DNA of 64,000 bases from Ostreococcus mediterraneus (taxonomy: Eukaryota > Chlorophyta > Mamiellophyceae > Mamiellales > Bathycoccaceae). The translations under genes were made by a program, and so were the position numbers. Each line of letters starts with the position of its first letter. Within the stretch, counting starts at the first letter, position 1. Of the stretch, positions 47,049 to 55,909 are shown one piece after another. Location: positions 18,308 through 82,307 of the forward strand of contig WMKK01000009.1 of assembly GCA_012295225.1 (NCBI GenBank). The letters run 5' to 3'. The notes under the pieces are model-generated. The model was not told where the DNA came from. It did no database searches and saw nothing but the letters and a program-made list of their open reading frames with translations.

Positions 47049-48644
47049 ATGATGCCGACGACGACACCATCGCGCGCGCCGCCGCCATCCGCGCGCACCG
47101 CGGGCGCGCGCGCGCGATGCCGGCGCGCGCCATCGCACGCGCGACGCGCGGCGGGCGCGGTGCCGCAGACGCCGGACGGTCCGAAGCCGCCGAGCCATGA
47201 GATTTTAGGCGTGTACATCACCGCGAATGCGGCGGATATCCGCGCCGCGCCCGTGGATTCGCGCACGGGAGGGTTCGTCAAGGCTGGCGCGTCGACCAAG
47301 TTGCAAGCGAACGCCACGGCGGACGATGTGGCGACGGCGGTGAAGAGTTTATGCGAGAGTTTGGAGTGGCGCGGTCGCGTCGGGGTGAGCTTATCCGGGA
47401 TGATTACGCGCGTCGAGGGCGAGATCGCGAAAGCGGGCGCGATGAGCCGAGACGAGGTTGAACGTAAGGTACACGCCGCCACTGGGCTGGACGTGGCGGT
47501 GATGAGCGGTGCCGAGGCGTGTGGGTTTGCGGAATTGAAGTTTGGAGGAGGCGTGGACGTCGCGAGCGGGTTGGTGATGTTTTGCATGGTCGGCGGGAGA
47601 TTTAGCACGAGTCTGTACGATGACGGGGTGATTGTGAAGAATTTCGCCGGGGAAAAGGTTGTGGATTCTTGGTCAGATGGAGAACGATTGGCACCGATTC
47701 CAGAGGTGGGCACGGCGAGCGATACCGAGGAGGCGTGGGCGGCGTACGCGGCGCGCGTGGACAAATACATTTTGGAGCTCGAGGCGAAATATACGCCGAA
47801 TGCGATCGTACTGGGTGGTAAAGCTGGGCAGGCGGCGGATAAGATATTGCCTCGTTTGACGTGCAAGACAAGCGTGGTGCCGGGAACGTTGGGATTTGTT
47901 GCGGGCGTCAAGGGCGCGGCGGCGCTCGGCGTGCAGCTGCTCGACGTTAAAGCGACGTTGCTTCAAGTGCGCAACGCTATTGGTAAACAATCGGGAGTGA
48001 GCCCACAATCGTTGACTGATGAGCAACTGCAAAAGGTGTTCAATAAATTCGACACATCTGGGGATGGATTACTGGAGATTAACGAGCTCGCGGCGGCGAC
48101 CAAGGCGCTCGGAGTGAAAGCGCTCGACGTGCAAGGATTGATGAACGAACTCGATTCGGATAACAATGGTGTCGTTTCGTTTGAAGAGTGGCGTAGTTGG
48201 TGGAAGAAGAACGTGAATGTTGATACAGTGACACACATTGTTTCACAAGAGGAGTGGCATGAAGTCATGGAGACGGAGGGTGATAGGTTGATTTGTCTCG
48301 AAGTCGGTTTTACGTTTTGTCGTCCGTGCAAGGCGTTTACAAAAAAGTTCAACCAAATAGCCGAAGAGTTTCCCACGGTGCGCTTTATTACTGTGTACGG
48401 AAACGAAAACGGCTCAACGACGGTGCTCGCACGTGACGAACTCGGGGTGAAATCTACGCCGTCATTTTATTTGTTCCGCGACTCGCAAAAAGTTCACTTT
48501 CATAGCGGCGCGAAAGAGGAGAGACTTCGAAATGCGCTCAATCGCCACTTGCGGGACGATGAATGGCCCGCGAGCGCAGGAGAGCGCCCGCCAAAACTCA
48601 CCGAAGAGGAAGAAGCGGCTTTACAATCCGCGACAACTGCTTAA
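47049..48644 (+). CDS. Fusion: degenerate ROK/polyphosphate-glucokinase domain, two EF-hands, thioredoxin
   Basis: 531 residues from ATG 47049. After a Pro/Arg/Ala transit peptide comes a domain (about 50-300) laid out like bacterial polyphosphate glucokinase: GVYITANAADIRAAPVD, WRGRVGVSLSGMI, GAEACGFAELKFGGG and YILELEAKYTPNAIVLGG. The usual DxGG, catalytic NDAD and GTGIG motifs are replaced, so it is probably a pseudokinase. Two canonical EF-hand loops follow, DTSGDGLLEINE (near 335) and DSDNNGVVSFEE (near 369). A thioredoxin domain has the active site FTFCRPCKAF (near 424) and cis-Pro STPSFYLF. The EF-hand plus thioredoxin half resembles chloroplast calredoxin of Chlamydomonas. Calcium-controlled plastid redox activity is the inference. 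Confidence 0.88.
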   Translation: MMPTTTPSRAPPPSARTAGARARCRRAPSHARRAAGAVPQTPDGPKPPSHEILGVYITANAADIRAAPVDSRTGGFVKAGASTKLQANATADDVATAVKSLCESLEWRGRVGVSLSGMITRVEGEIAKAGAMSRDEVERKVHAATGLDVAVMSGAEACGFAELKFGGGVDVASGLVMFCMVGGRFSTSLYDDGVIVKNFAGEKVVDSWSDGERLAPIPEVGTASDTEEAWAAYAARVDKYILELEAKYTPNAIVLGGKAGQAADKILPRLTCKTSVVPGTLGFVAGVKGAAALGVQLLDVKATLLQVRNAIGKQSGVSPQSLTDEQLQKVFNKFDTSGDGLLEINELAAATKALGVKALDVQGLMNELDSDNNGVVSFEEWRSWWKKNVNVDTVTHIVSQEEWHEVMETEGDRLICLEVGFTFCRPCKAFTKKFNQIAEEFPTVRFITVYGNENGSTTVLARDELGVKSTPSFYLFRDSQKVHFHSGAKEERLRNALNRHLRDDEWPASAGERPPKLTEEEEAALQSATTA

Positions 48645-48698
48645 AATCATTGATGTTACATATTTGTAATCTGGACTGCTAAACGCGCGCCGTATTTT

Positions 48699-50194
48699 CT
48701 ATGTTGACGTACCCGCATCCTTCTTCTTGTAGAACGATTGCTTAGCCGTATCAACGCTCTCACGCTCAACACGCACGGGCTCTTCCACGCTCCCTTGCTT
48801 GCGTAATCTCGTGGTGACGTCGGAAACCGCGCTCGCGGCTGCTGCAGCTGCCGCTTCGGCCGCAGCGGAGAATGAAAACGACCTCAAATCACCGACAAGC
48901 TTTGAGGCTCTGTCGGTGACTTGTCCGGTGACGCTTTTCGACTCGATAACTATTCTACGAGGCGACTGTGCTTCGTCTAATGGCGATGATCCTGCACCAC
49001 CGCTCGGTGGCGGTGGACGTAAATTCACCCCAACCATGTCTTCGTCACGAATGCCAAGCGCCTCCTTTCTGGCTTGCGCGATGCGCTCCGCCATTTCTTC
49101 GTTAACCCCATGGATGGGCTTTTTATCTTGCGGTTCGTTCAATATAGCACCCTTGCTCTGATCAGCCCGCGCGCGTAAACCATAGAGTGTGTACGCCTTG
49201 CCGCTAGACTCGCCGCCTTCTTCGTCTTCATCTTCGTCTTGAGTGAAAAAGTCGTCCAAGTCGTTCGGCGATACGCCGGACGCCATATTCGCCGACACAT
49301 CCAGCGTCGACGCAATTCCAGCTAAAGTTTGTTCCTCCATCGATGTCGATGCGGACTCGCGCGATTTCTTCTTGGCCAAGCTCGCGAGCTTTCGTTTCAA
49401 CTCTTGCTCGGCGGCGATTTCCTCCGTCGTACGCGAGCTCACTTGATTTGACATGGCGTCACTCGCGAGCAAATCTTGAAGCTGTCGAACATGCGCGAGT
49501 TCGTCTTTGAATCTAGCCTCAGCTTCGAGCTCGGCGCGTTCGGCGTCATCGCGTCGTCTATATAACGCATCCAGCTGCGCGCCAATTTCGGCTTCGAGTA
49601 ACATTTCTTCAACTTCGCCCATCATAGCAATCGTCTTATTCAGCGATTCACTGTACTCCCAAACCTTGCTCGTCATCCCAGACACTTCGGATAACTCTCG
49701 TTCCAACGCCGTCCACTGACCTTCGTGTTTGGCGATCGTCGCGTCGAGTTCCGAGCTCGAACGCAACGCCAACTGCGCTCGACTCTCCACATGCGCGTGA
49801 CGCACGTCCCAACCCTCCATCGCCTTCTCCACCTCATACACGTACGCCCCAACGCCCGAATCTACACGAGTATCCTTCTGTTCACATTTTCGTCGCGCAC
49901 ACGAACGCACACGTCATCGTCAGTACGCAACGCTCTCTCGCGCGCCTACGCGTTCCAAACCCGCAACACCAAATCATCGCAAAACAATCGTTTCAAGTCG
50001 CCGCACGCCGCACGATCACGCACCTCTTCCGCGCGCTGTCGACGCAATAAAGCATCAAGCGCCTCACTCGTCACCCCACTGCGCTCAGCGAACGCGCTCG
50101 CGCGCGCCGTGATCCCGCGCGCAGCTTCCAAGCCAGTCTCTAATCCTCCTCGAACATCCTGCGCAAACGACGACAGCGTTTCCTGCGACACCAT
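48699..50194 (-). CDS. DTNBP1: Dysbindin-like coiled-coil protein (BLOC-1 type)
   Basis: Exon 1 is 50024-50194 (MVSQETLSSFAQDVRGGL...RQRAEE) and exon 2 is 48699-49877, giving 449 residues. The 146-nt intron has donor GTGCGT, CTGAC at 49919-49923 and acceptor ACAG, in phase 0. Both frames run past the intron ends, so splicing is the main argument for joining them. The coiled-coil part resembles dysbindin in order: SFAQDVRGGLETG, VEKAMEGWDVRHAHV, HEGQWTALERELSEVSGM and FxEVExxLL-like MMGEVEEMLLEAE. A more acidic C-terminal region with DLDDFFTQDED follows. Dysbindin belongs to BLOC-1, which acts in lysosome-related organelle traffic. Similarity is moderate. Confidence 0.6.
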
Positions 50195-50327
50195 GGACGT
50201 CGCGGTGTCGTACACATCGGCAAAGAACGACCCCGCGGCGGTGCTCGCCGCGTTTGCGCCCGCGTGCGATGACGTCGGTGGCGTCGTCATCGGATTCGCG
50301 CGCCACACAGTGACGCAAGTTGGAGCC

Positions 50328-51173
50328 ATGTCGCTCGCATCGCTCGCCGTGAACGCAATCGCGCCTCGTCTCGCGACGCCGTCGACGTCCTCCGCGTCGC
50401 CGTCGTCGTCCTCCGCGCGCGGCGGCAGGCGTGCTCTCGCTGTGCGCTGCACCGCGTCCAAGCACACGTTCGTGCGCGTCAAGGTTGATGAGTCAGCGAT
50501 CGATAAACACGAGTCGTTTAAACGCGCGACGCTGGCGAACGCGCAGGCGTCGATCGGGGAGGTTGGTAACGTGCGGTTTGATATCTTACGCGATGCGAAC
50601 GACGACGGGTCGTGGACGTTCGTGGAGACGTACGCGGATGCGGATTCGAATGCCAATCATAAGACGACGGCGCACTCCAAGGCGTGGCAAGCGATGAAAG
50701 CGGAGACGAATTTGATTATTTCTGTGGAGAATTACGCACCCGTGCACCCGAGCGATGAAGATTGGACGTATTCGAACGCCACACAGGCGAGTTTGGAGGA
50801 TGAAGACGAGATGGGAGATGGGTCGGTGGTACACGTGTACTGTCGAGTCGAGGCTAAGGATGTCGAGGCGTTTCGAGCGGCGTGCGTAAAGAACGCGTCG
50901 AATTCAATGCTTGAAGAAGATAATTTGCGTTTTGACGTGTTCCAGAACGTGGATGATGAAACGAAATTTGTATTGGTGGAGGTGTATGCGACGAGTGCGG
51001 CGGCGAATGCGCACAAGGAGACCGCGCATTACTTGGAATGGAGAGACGCCGTGGCGTCGATGATGGCTGAGCCGCGCGCGGCGGTAAAGTATCGCGCGGT
51101 GTTTCCCGTCTCTCGCCAGGGTTGGCGCGCCGAGGATTGCGAAGACTCGTGTGACATGGAATGGGGGGCATAA
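50328..51173 (+). CDS. Plastid protein with two ABM (antibiotic-biosynthesis-monooxygenase-like) domains
   Basis: 281 residues from ATG 50328 (MSLASLAVNAIAPR). The frame opens further upstream but that part is antisense to exon 1 of the dysbindin-like gene. The N-terminus is Ser/Ala/Arg-rich, a chloroplast-type transit peptide. Two copies of a dimeric alpha-beta barrel half follow: VRFDILRDANDDGSWTFVETYAD with HKTTAHSKAWQAM, and LRFDVFQNVDDETKFVLVEVYA with HKETAHYLEWRDAV. These are ABM/LsrG hallmarks. Proteins of this fold act as small monooxygenases or autoinducer-2 phosphate isomerases; substrate here is unknown. A tandem fusion may make an intramolecular dimer. Confidence 0.83.
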   Translation: MSLASLAVNAIAPRLATPSTSSASPSSSSARGGRRALAVRCTASKHTFVRVKVDESAIDKHESFKRATLANAQASIGEVGNVRFDILRDANDDGSWTFVETYADADSNANHKTTAHSKAWQAMKAETNLIISVENYAPVHPSDEDWTYSNATQASLEDEDEMGDGSVVHVYCRVEAKDVEAFRAACVKNASNSMLEEDNLRFDVFQNVDDETKFVLVEVYATSAAANAHKETAHYLEWRDAVASMMAEPRAAVKYRAVFPVSRQGWRAEDCEDSCDMEWGA

Positions 51174-51255
51174 ATATTATACCGCTTCAACCGACACCCC
51201 GCTGCGCCTCGCTGTAAGACTTTTAATATCATTGCCTCACTTTCGCGCGCGCGAC

Positions 51256-51756
51256 ATGAACCTCGAAGACGTTCCAAAATTCTGTGACCACACGGGCGAG
51301 GCGCTCAACGCCGCCGCGCTCGCGCTCGTGCGCGAAGCGACGTCGGTGGAGTACATCGCCGCGCACGCCCCCGCAGAAGGGTCGATATTAGTCGACGTAC
51401 CAGCCATCGACGTCGCGAGCGGAAGGCACAAGTACGTGTTGGTGCAACTGTCTGACCCGCACAAAGGCGGCGTCAAGCTCGTCGTTCGCGCGTACGCGGG
51501 GTGTGCGTACCACGCGGACAATTATGGGAAACTCATGCGCGATCTCGACCGCGAGTTCGGCGCGAAAGCCGTCGTTGGTCGCGTCATAGGCGGCGGACGT
51601 ATCGAGCGCGACGACGAGAGGAGAGAGGTGTACGTGTACGGATACTCCAAAACGTTCGGGCGCACGCCCGGATGTAACGAACGCACGGCGGCGATGATAG
51701 AGGATTACTTAGCGTCACAATCGTACGCCGTGCGTTGGAGCGATGACGGGTATTGA
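51256..51756 (+). CDS. PHPT1: Phosphohistidine phosphatase, PHPT1/Janus family
   Basis: 166 residues from ATG 51256 (MNLEDVPKFC). The PHPT1 core is clear: HKYVLVQLS, KLVVRAYAGCAYHADNYGKL with the catalytic His in YHAD, VVGRVIGGGRIERDDERREVYVYGYSKTFG and the terminal YAVRWSDDGY. The GGGRI and YGYS elements are family signatures. The enzyme removes phosphate from protein histidine. About 45 residues precede the usual core, containing a helix, so this is longer than the 125-residue human protein. It converges on CYP65 with 38 bp between stops. Confidence 0.92.
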   Translation: MNLEDVPKFCDHTGEALNAAALALVREATSVEYIAAHAPAEGSILVDVPAIDVASGRHKYVLVQLSDPHKGGVKLVVRAYAGCAYHADNYGKLMRDLDREFGAKAVVGRVIGGGRIERDDERREVYVYGYSKTFGRTPGCNERTAAMIEDYLASQSYAVRWSDDGY

Positions 51757-51794
51757 TGGATTGCTGCTACTGTAGTGTTTTACAACTGGTTTGG

Positions 51795-53618
51795 TCACCA
51801 AGAATCGAAATTAGAAAAGCCGCCGCTTTGCTTGGGCTTTTTCGCTAGTGGTGCGCTGGTGTTCACGACCGTCGCGGCGACATATTTACCAACACCCGTA
51901 GCCGTGCTCGATACGGGCGCGGCGCGTTGACTGGCTTGCGCGAGCGCCGTTGCAGGGTCGCTCCAGAATTTCCCAGTGTGCGCGCCGCCATTCTTCATGG
52001 CTTCAGCTTTGGCTTTCGCTTCCTCAGCCTCTCGCTCGGCTTTCTCTTCAGCCAAGCGGAGTTCGGTGTATGGATTCGCGAACACCGTGCACGAGGTAAT
52101 CTTGACTGTTTGCGTCGGGCGATCCATGGCATCCGTGGGGACGTCTTCGATTCTCTGCAACGTCTCCATGCCGCCGACGACGCGGCCAAACACCGTGTGT
52201 TTGTTGTCCAAGTGCGGCGTCGGTTTATACGTGATGAAAAACTGCGAGCCGTTTGTGTTCTTCCCGCTATTTGCCATGCTCAACACCCCGCGGTCGACGT
52301 GTCTGTGATGGTTGCCTTGGAATTCGTCGTTGAACTTCTCGCCCCAAATGCAGTGCCCGCCGCGCCCGGTGCCCGTCGGATCGCCGCCTTGCAGCATAAA
52401 GTTCTTGATTGAGCGATGGAACTTCACGCCATCGTAGTAACCCTTCTCGGCGAGCGTGATGAAGTTTTCGCACGTGCGCGGTGCGGATTCGCAGTGTAAT
52501 TCTATGTTCAAATCTCCCATGTTTGTGTGCAGGCGCAGGTACGCCTTCTTCTTTGGATTTGTCCACACGACTTCTTCGGCGCGGTGATTCTTCGTGTGCG
52601 CATCCATGTACGTGGACGTGAATCCCATAGCGCTGTGCCCAGTTGTACGCATTTCATTCACCTTGGTTTTCAATGGCACTAAATATTTCGCCATCTCTGC
52701 GTGGCGCTTTGCCTTTTCTTTTTCGGTGCGCGTGTCTAATTTGTCGCTCTCTTCCGAAGTGTTCCACGTGTGCGAACCAGGTTTGAATTTCACCATATCC
52801 GCAGGCGCTACGTATGCAGGCGCTCGAAGCAAGTGACTGTTATCTGTTGGATCTTTGACTTCAATCCCCTGCGCCCGTTTCGTGGCGGTATCTTTCGCTT
52901 TCGCTGCTTCTAACGCCGCTTGCGCCGCCGCTTGAGCGCTGCTGCCGCCTCGCGCGCCGATTTCCGCCGCCGCCTCACTACCGAGAGAATCCAACACCCG
53001 TCGCATGTCTTCGCTCACGTGCGATTTATTAATATTACCATCGTCGTCACCATTCTTTCGTACTAAATTTCTAACCTCCACGCCGCGTTTCACGTGATCA
53101 AACGTATCCAACGTTCTCGAGTCCAATTTCAGTGGGTCTTGCAACGTCAAGATATCGCTCCTCTTAAAACTCTCATCCGTCAATAAATCCTTCCAGTTCT
53201 TCGCCTTGATGCACAACTCCTCGATAGCCTCCATGCAATACACGTTTCCCGTCGTCTTAATCGCACAGATTCTCGTGCTATCGGTAAACGTTTTGTTCAA
53301 CACCGGACACTCGTACGCGCCGTCGCTATTCTTGTGCCACTTTAACTGAATCAAATCCTTCAACTCCAGCGCCGTGCCCAACACCGGATGCTTCTTGTGC
53401 TTCAAAACATACGGCACCGCGTGTGAAATATCCATCACCGTGCCATCCGGCGCGCACACCGCGCTCGCGAACGGTAGGAAAGAGATTGCGCAGCAATGAA
53501 AAGGCAACCTTCGAAACGGCGCGTCGATCGGACGGTCTTTCGCCCCACCGCCGTCGATGCGCCATTCCGTGGCGGTGATGTACCCGCGGTCCTTTTTCAC
53601 CGATTTATTTCGCCCCAT
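51795..53618 (-). CDS. PPIL2: U-box cyclophilin CYP65/PPIL2
   Basis: 607 residues from ATG 53618 (MGRNKSVKKDRGYIT). A modified U-box region has FCxxxxL-like opening LPFHCCAISFLPFASAVCAPDGTVMD (about 25-50) and KWHKNSDGAYECPVLNKTFTDSTRICAIKTTGNVYCMEAIEEL (about 90-135). A helical linker leads to a complete cyclophilin domain (about 355-515): MGDLNIELHCESAPRTCENFITLAEKGYYDGVKFHRSIKNFMLQGGDPTGTG, then GSQFFITYKPTPHLDNKHTVFGRVV. A charged tail follows. It is a spliceosome-associated ubiquitin ligase and prolyl isomerase. Key isomerase residues (FHR, QGGDPTGTG) are intact. Confidence 0.95.
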   Translation of the reverse strand: MGRNKSVKKDRGYITATEWRIDGGGAKDRPIDAPFRRLPFHCCAISFLPFASAVCAPDGTVMDISHAVPYVLKHKKHPVLGTALELKDLIQLKWHKNSDGAYECPVLNKTFTDSTRICAIKTTGNVYCMEAIEELCIKAKNWKDLLTDESFKRSDILTLQDPLKLDSRTLDTFDHVKRGVEVRNLVRKNGDDDGNINKSHVSEDMRRVLDSLGSEAAAEIGARGGSSAQAAAQAALEAAKAKDTATKRAQGIEVKDPTDNSHLLRAPAYVAPADMVKFKPGSHTWNTSEESDKLDTRTEKEKAKRHAEMAKYLVPLKTKVNEMRTTGHSAMGFTSTYMDAHTKNHRAEEVVWTNPKKKAYLRLHTNMGDLNIELHCESAPRTCENFITLAEKGYYDGVKFHRSIKNFMLQGGDPTGTGRGGHCIWGEKFNDEFQGNHHRHVDRGVLSMANSGKNTNGSQFFITYKPTPHLDNKHTVFGRVVGGMETLQRIEDVPTDAMDRPTQTVKITSCTVFANPYTELRLAEEKAEREAEEAKAKAEAMKNGGAHTGKFWSDPATALAQASQRAAPVSSTATGVGKYVAATVVNTSAPLAKKPKQSGGFSNFDSW

Positions 53619-53918
53619 GACTGGCGAATGAACGCCGCGACGCGCGACGACGTGAGGTTGTGCGCCGACGAATGGAGCCGTCACTTGTTGGCACGCATCG
53701 TCGTTCGTTTCGTTCGACCACGCACGCTGATCGGCCTCGGTGCGCGAATCTCTCGCACGAACACACGCGTTCGTTCGTTTGCCACGCTCTCACACGCGCG
53801 CACGCGATCGATCGAGGACGACGACGGCGAACGATCGTCGAACGAATCGGTGAATTGTTCGTGCACGCACAGTAAACGCGCACAGACGGCGACGCCGCGC
53901 GACTAGATCTCGCCCGAC
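53619..53918. promoter_or_regulatory. Divergent promoter region of CYP65 and SmD3
   Basis: 300 bp between divergent starts. Repeated CGTTCGTTyG-like motifs occur near 53701-53716 and 53768-53781, with the complement CGAACGA near 53828-53845. No gene seen. The pairing of two splicing-related genes on one promoter may favour co-expression. Confidence 0.4.
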
Positions 53919-54357
53919 ATGTCGAAAGGGCTCGGTAAAGGCGTTGGGATTCCAGTTAAGTTGTTGCACGAGTCTGAAGGACACGTGGTGACGGTACGTG
54001 CGCGCGGATGCGATTTAGTGTGGTTTAGGGTTGGTTGTCGGTTTGAAGCGTTTGCGCGTCGCGTGCGTGATGTTTTTCGACGTGTACTGACGGACGACGT
54101 GATTTTGCGCGATGCAGATTGAGTTGAAGACTGGGGAGACGTACCGCGGGCAATTGGTGGAGACGGAGGATAACTGGAATTGTCAAATGACGGACATTAC
54201 GCACGTCGGACGGGACGGTAAGGAGAGTAGAATGGAGCACGTGTACATTCGCGGGAGTAAAGTTCGCATGGTGATTGTTCCAGACATGCTCAAACACGCA
54301 CCGATGTTTAAGCGGATTGATCCAAAGTTTAACCCGAAGCCGGCGGGGAAGAAGTGA
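53919..54357 (+). CDS. SNRPD3: Small nuclear ribonucleoprotein SmD3
   Basis: Exon 1 is 53919-53993 and exon 2 is 54118-54357, giving 104 residues. The 124-nt intron has donor GTACGT, CTGAC at 54087-54091 and acceptor GCAG, in phase 0, joining GHVVT to [11 protein letters not shown]. Sm1 motif ([28 protein letters not shown]) and Sm2 motif ([19 protein letters not shown]) match SmD3 closely, including NCQM and YIRGSKVR. SmD3 is part of the heptameric ring on spliceosomal snRNAs. The protein stops shortly after the core, at KPAGKK. It lacks the Arg-Gly-rich tail seen in animal and plant SmD3. Confidence 0.94.
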
Positions 54358-54491
54358 GTGCGGCGCGCGCGTTGAGGCGGGTCGTTTTAATATTGTATAG
54401 CGCTCGACGGATGCTTCGTCGAGCGACGAGTTCTTAGACATGTCACAAAAAATCAACAGTTTTAGATGAATGATCACATTATCTTACGCGT

Positions 54492-55478
54492 CTATCGCCC
54501 GAACCGCTGCGTGGTGCGTGCGAAACGTTCCATGATGCTATCGAAATCGCGCTCGGTGAACGTTTCAATCGCTCGCTCGTGGTAGAGCTCGGCGGCGTGT
54601 AACTGCCACGGCGGGAAACCGTCAAGATGAAACGTCTCACCAAAGACGATGATGGCATCTGGTGGCGGTATGAAACTTCCTCGCTCGCGCATCCATCGCT
54701 CTAAACGCTCGACTTTGGGCTTGTACGTAAACTTGACGTCGGCGTCGTCAACTATGTCTTTGTCGTCGATGACGTCGGCGTTTCGAGCGGCGTCCACGAG
54801 CGCGGCGCACGCGTCGCGCCCGCCTAATACATCCACCACCACGTGTCGTCGTTTGCCTTCTCCTGCTAGAGATACATTTTTCTCATCACTACTCATTTCA
54901 TCGTCGTCCACGCGATCAATTCCGCTCACGTGCCGAATGAGTCCTCCGCGCTGCGCGTCGCACGCGCGCAACGCGTACGTAAGCGCGCGCGCCTCATCCT
55001 TCGCCCTTAACACCATCGTCCCAAACGCCCGCTCGAGCGCACGCATCCCACGCACGCGTGCAAACTCACCATCTCTATCGTACACCACCACGCGTCTCAC
55101 CGATTCTCGCGCGACGATGACCCGCGCGACGACGTCCGCCGCCGCGTCCAACCGCCGCCCGGCGTCGTGTACGACGACTCCAATCACCCCCAGCGCCCGC
55201 CCTTCCATCGCCACCGACGCACGATCATGCCACCGACGACCACTCGTACTCGCATCACCACCACCATCGCGCCCATCGCGCGACGACGACGACGATAACG
55301 TCTGTCCCGCGCCGCTCGGCGCTTCGCTCGACCTCGACCGTCTCGCGACGCCCTCGAACGCCACCACCACCATCCTCGCCGCAGCCGACCCACCGCGACG
55401 GGCAAGGCCACATCGAGCCCAGCGCCATCCAACGCCCGCGCCCACGGCGACGACCGCGAGCACGAACCACCATCCCAT
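54492..55478 (-). CDS. NUS1: NUS1/NgBR-like subunit of dehydrodolichyl diphosphate synthase
   Basis: 328 residues from ATG 55478. One N-terminal membrane helix (GWWFVLAVVAVGAGVGW) is followed by a low-complexity linker and a prenyltransferase-like domain with weak catalytic residues. The C-terminus is diagnostic: PPDAIIVFGETFHLDGFPPWQLHAAELYH, then a helix and QRFGR. The last residues give the RxG motif needed for cis-prenyltransferase activity of the NUS1/hCIT complex. The complex makes dolichol precursors for N-glycosylation at the ER. The catalytic DHDD-type partner is not in this window. Similarity outside the C-terminus is low, as usual for NUS1. Confidence 0.78.
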   Translation of the reverse strand: MGWWFVLAVVAVGAGVGWRWARCGLARRGGSAAARMVVVAFEGVARRSRSSEAPSGAGQTLSSSSSRDGRDGGGDASTSGRRWHDRASVAMEGRALGVIGVVVHDAGRRLDAAADVVARVIVARESVRRVVVYDRDGEFARVRGMRALERAFGTMVLRAKDEARALTYALRACDAQRGGLIRHVSGIDRVDDDEMSSDEKNVSLAGEGKRRHVVVDVLGGRDACAALVDAARNADVIDDKDIVDDADVKFTYKPKVERLERWMRERGSFIPPPDAIIVFGETFHLDGFPPWQLHAAELYHERAIETFTERDFDSIMERFARTTQRFGR

Positions 55479-55909
55479 CTTTATTTACACTTTTGAGCTC
55501 AGGCGAGCGGCGTAAAGGATTGATTCTGATTCGTTCGCACGCGCATCATCCAGTCGCCGCCGACGCCGTCGATGCGCGCATGCGTGCACCACGAATACAA
55601 CGCCACGCGTCTTGTCGTCGTCGACGTCGTCGTCGACGACGACGTCGACGTCGTGTCGCGGTGTGCCGCAGCGATGAGGCGTTCAAGAAGCTTATGAGTA
55701 CTTTTACGTCGTCGCCACCGTCGTCGCCGTCGTCGTCGTCGTCGTCTCGCGCGCGCCCCGCGTCGACGGCGCCGCGCGCGATCGTCGCCGATCGCGTCGC
55801 GCTCGATATCGCCTCGGCGCGACGTTCGCGAGGCACGACGTCGGGATGCGCGCGGTGGTGGATTAATTTTATTAATTTGCTTGACGACGACGACGTGATC
55901 GTCGTCAGA
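55479..55909. promoter_or_regulatory. Divergent upstream region of NUS1 and the BCCT gene
   Basis: 431 bp with a 32-bp perfect palindrome (separate entry), other CGT/GAC runs and an AT-rich patch (ttaattttattaatttg at 55862-55878). A plus-strand frame is open across it from 55493 into BCCT exon 1, but its translation is Arg- and Ser-runs encoded by repeats. The BCCT start could nevertheless lie further upstream than annotated. Confidence 0.4.
55619..55650. repeat. 32-bp perfect palindrome of GTC/GAC units
   Basis: The left half CGTCGACGTCGTCGTC (55619-55634) is followed immediately by its exact reverse complement (55635-55650), so a cruciform or long hairpin is possible. It lies 140 bp upstream of the NUS1 start. 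Confidence 0.85.

Noticed and set aside
49946-50023. Separate small minus-strand gene ending at 49946
   Set aside because: A strong GTGCGT donor in phase, a CTGAC branch site and an acceptor make it intron read-through of the dysbindin-like gene's first exon.
55493-55909. Upstream in-frame extension of BCCT exon 1
   Set aside because: Poly-Arg and poly-Ser translated from CGT/GTC repeats. Kept as a caveat because no stop separates it from exon 1.
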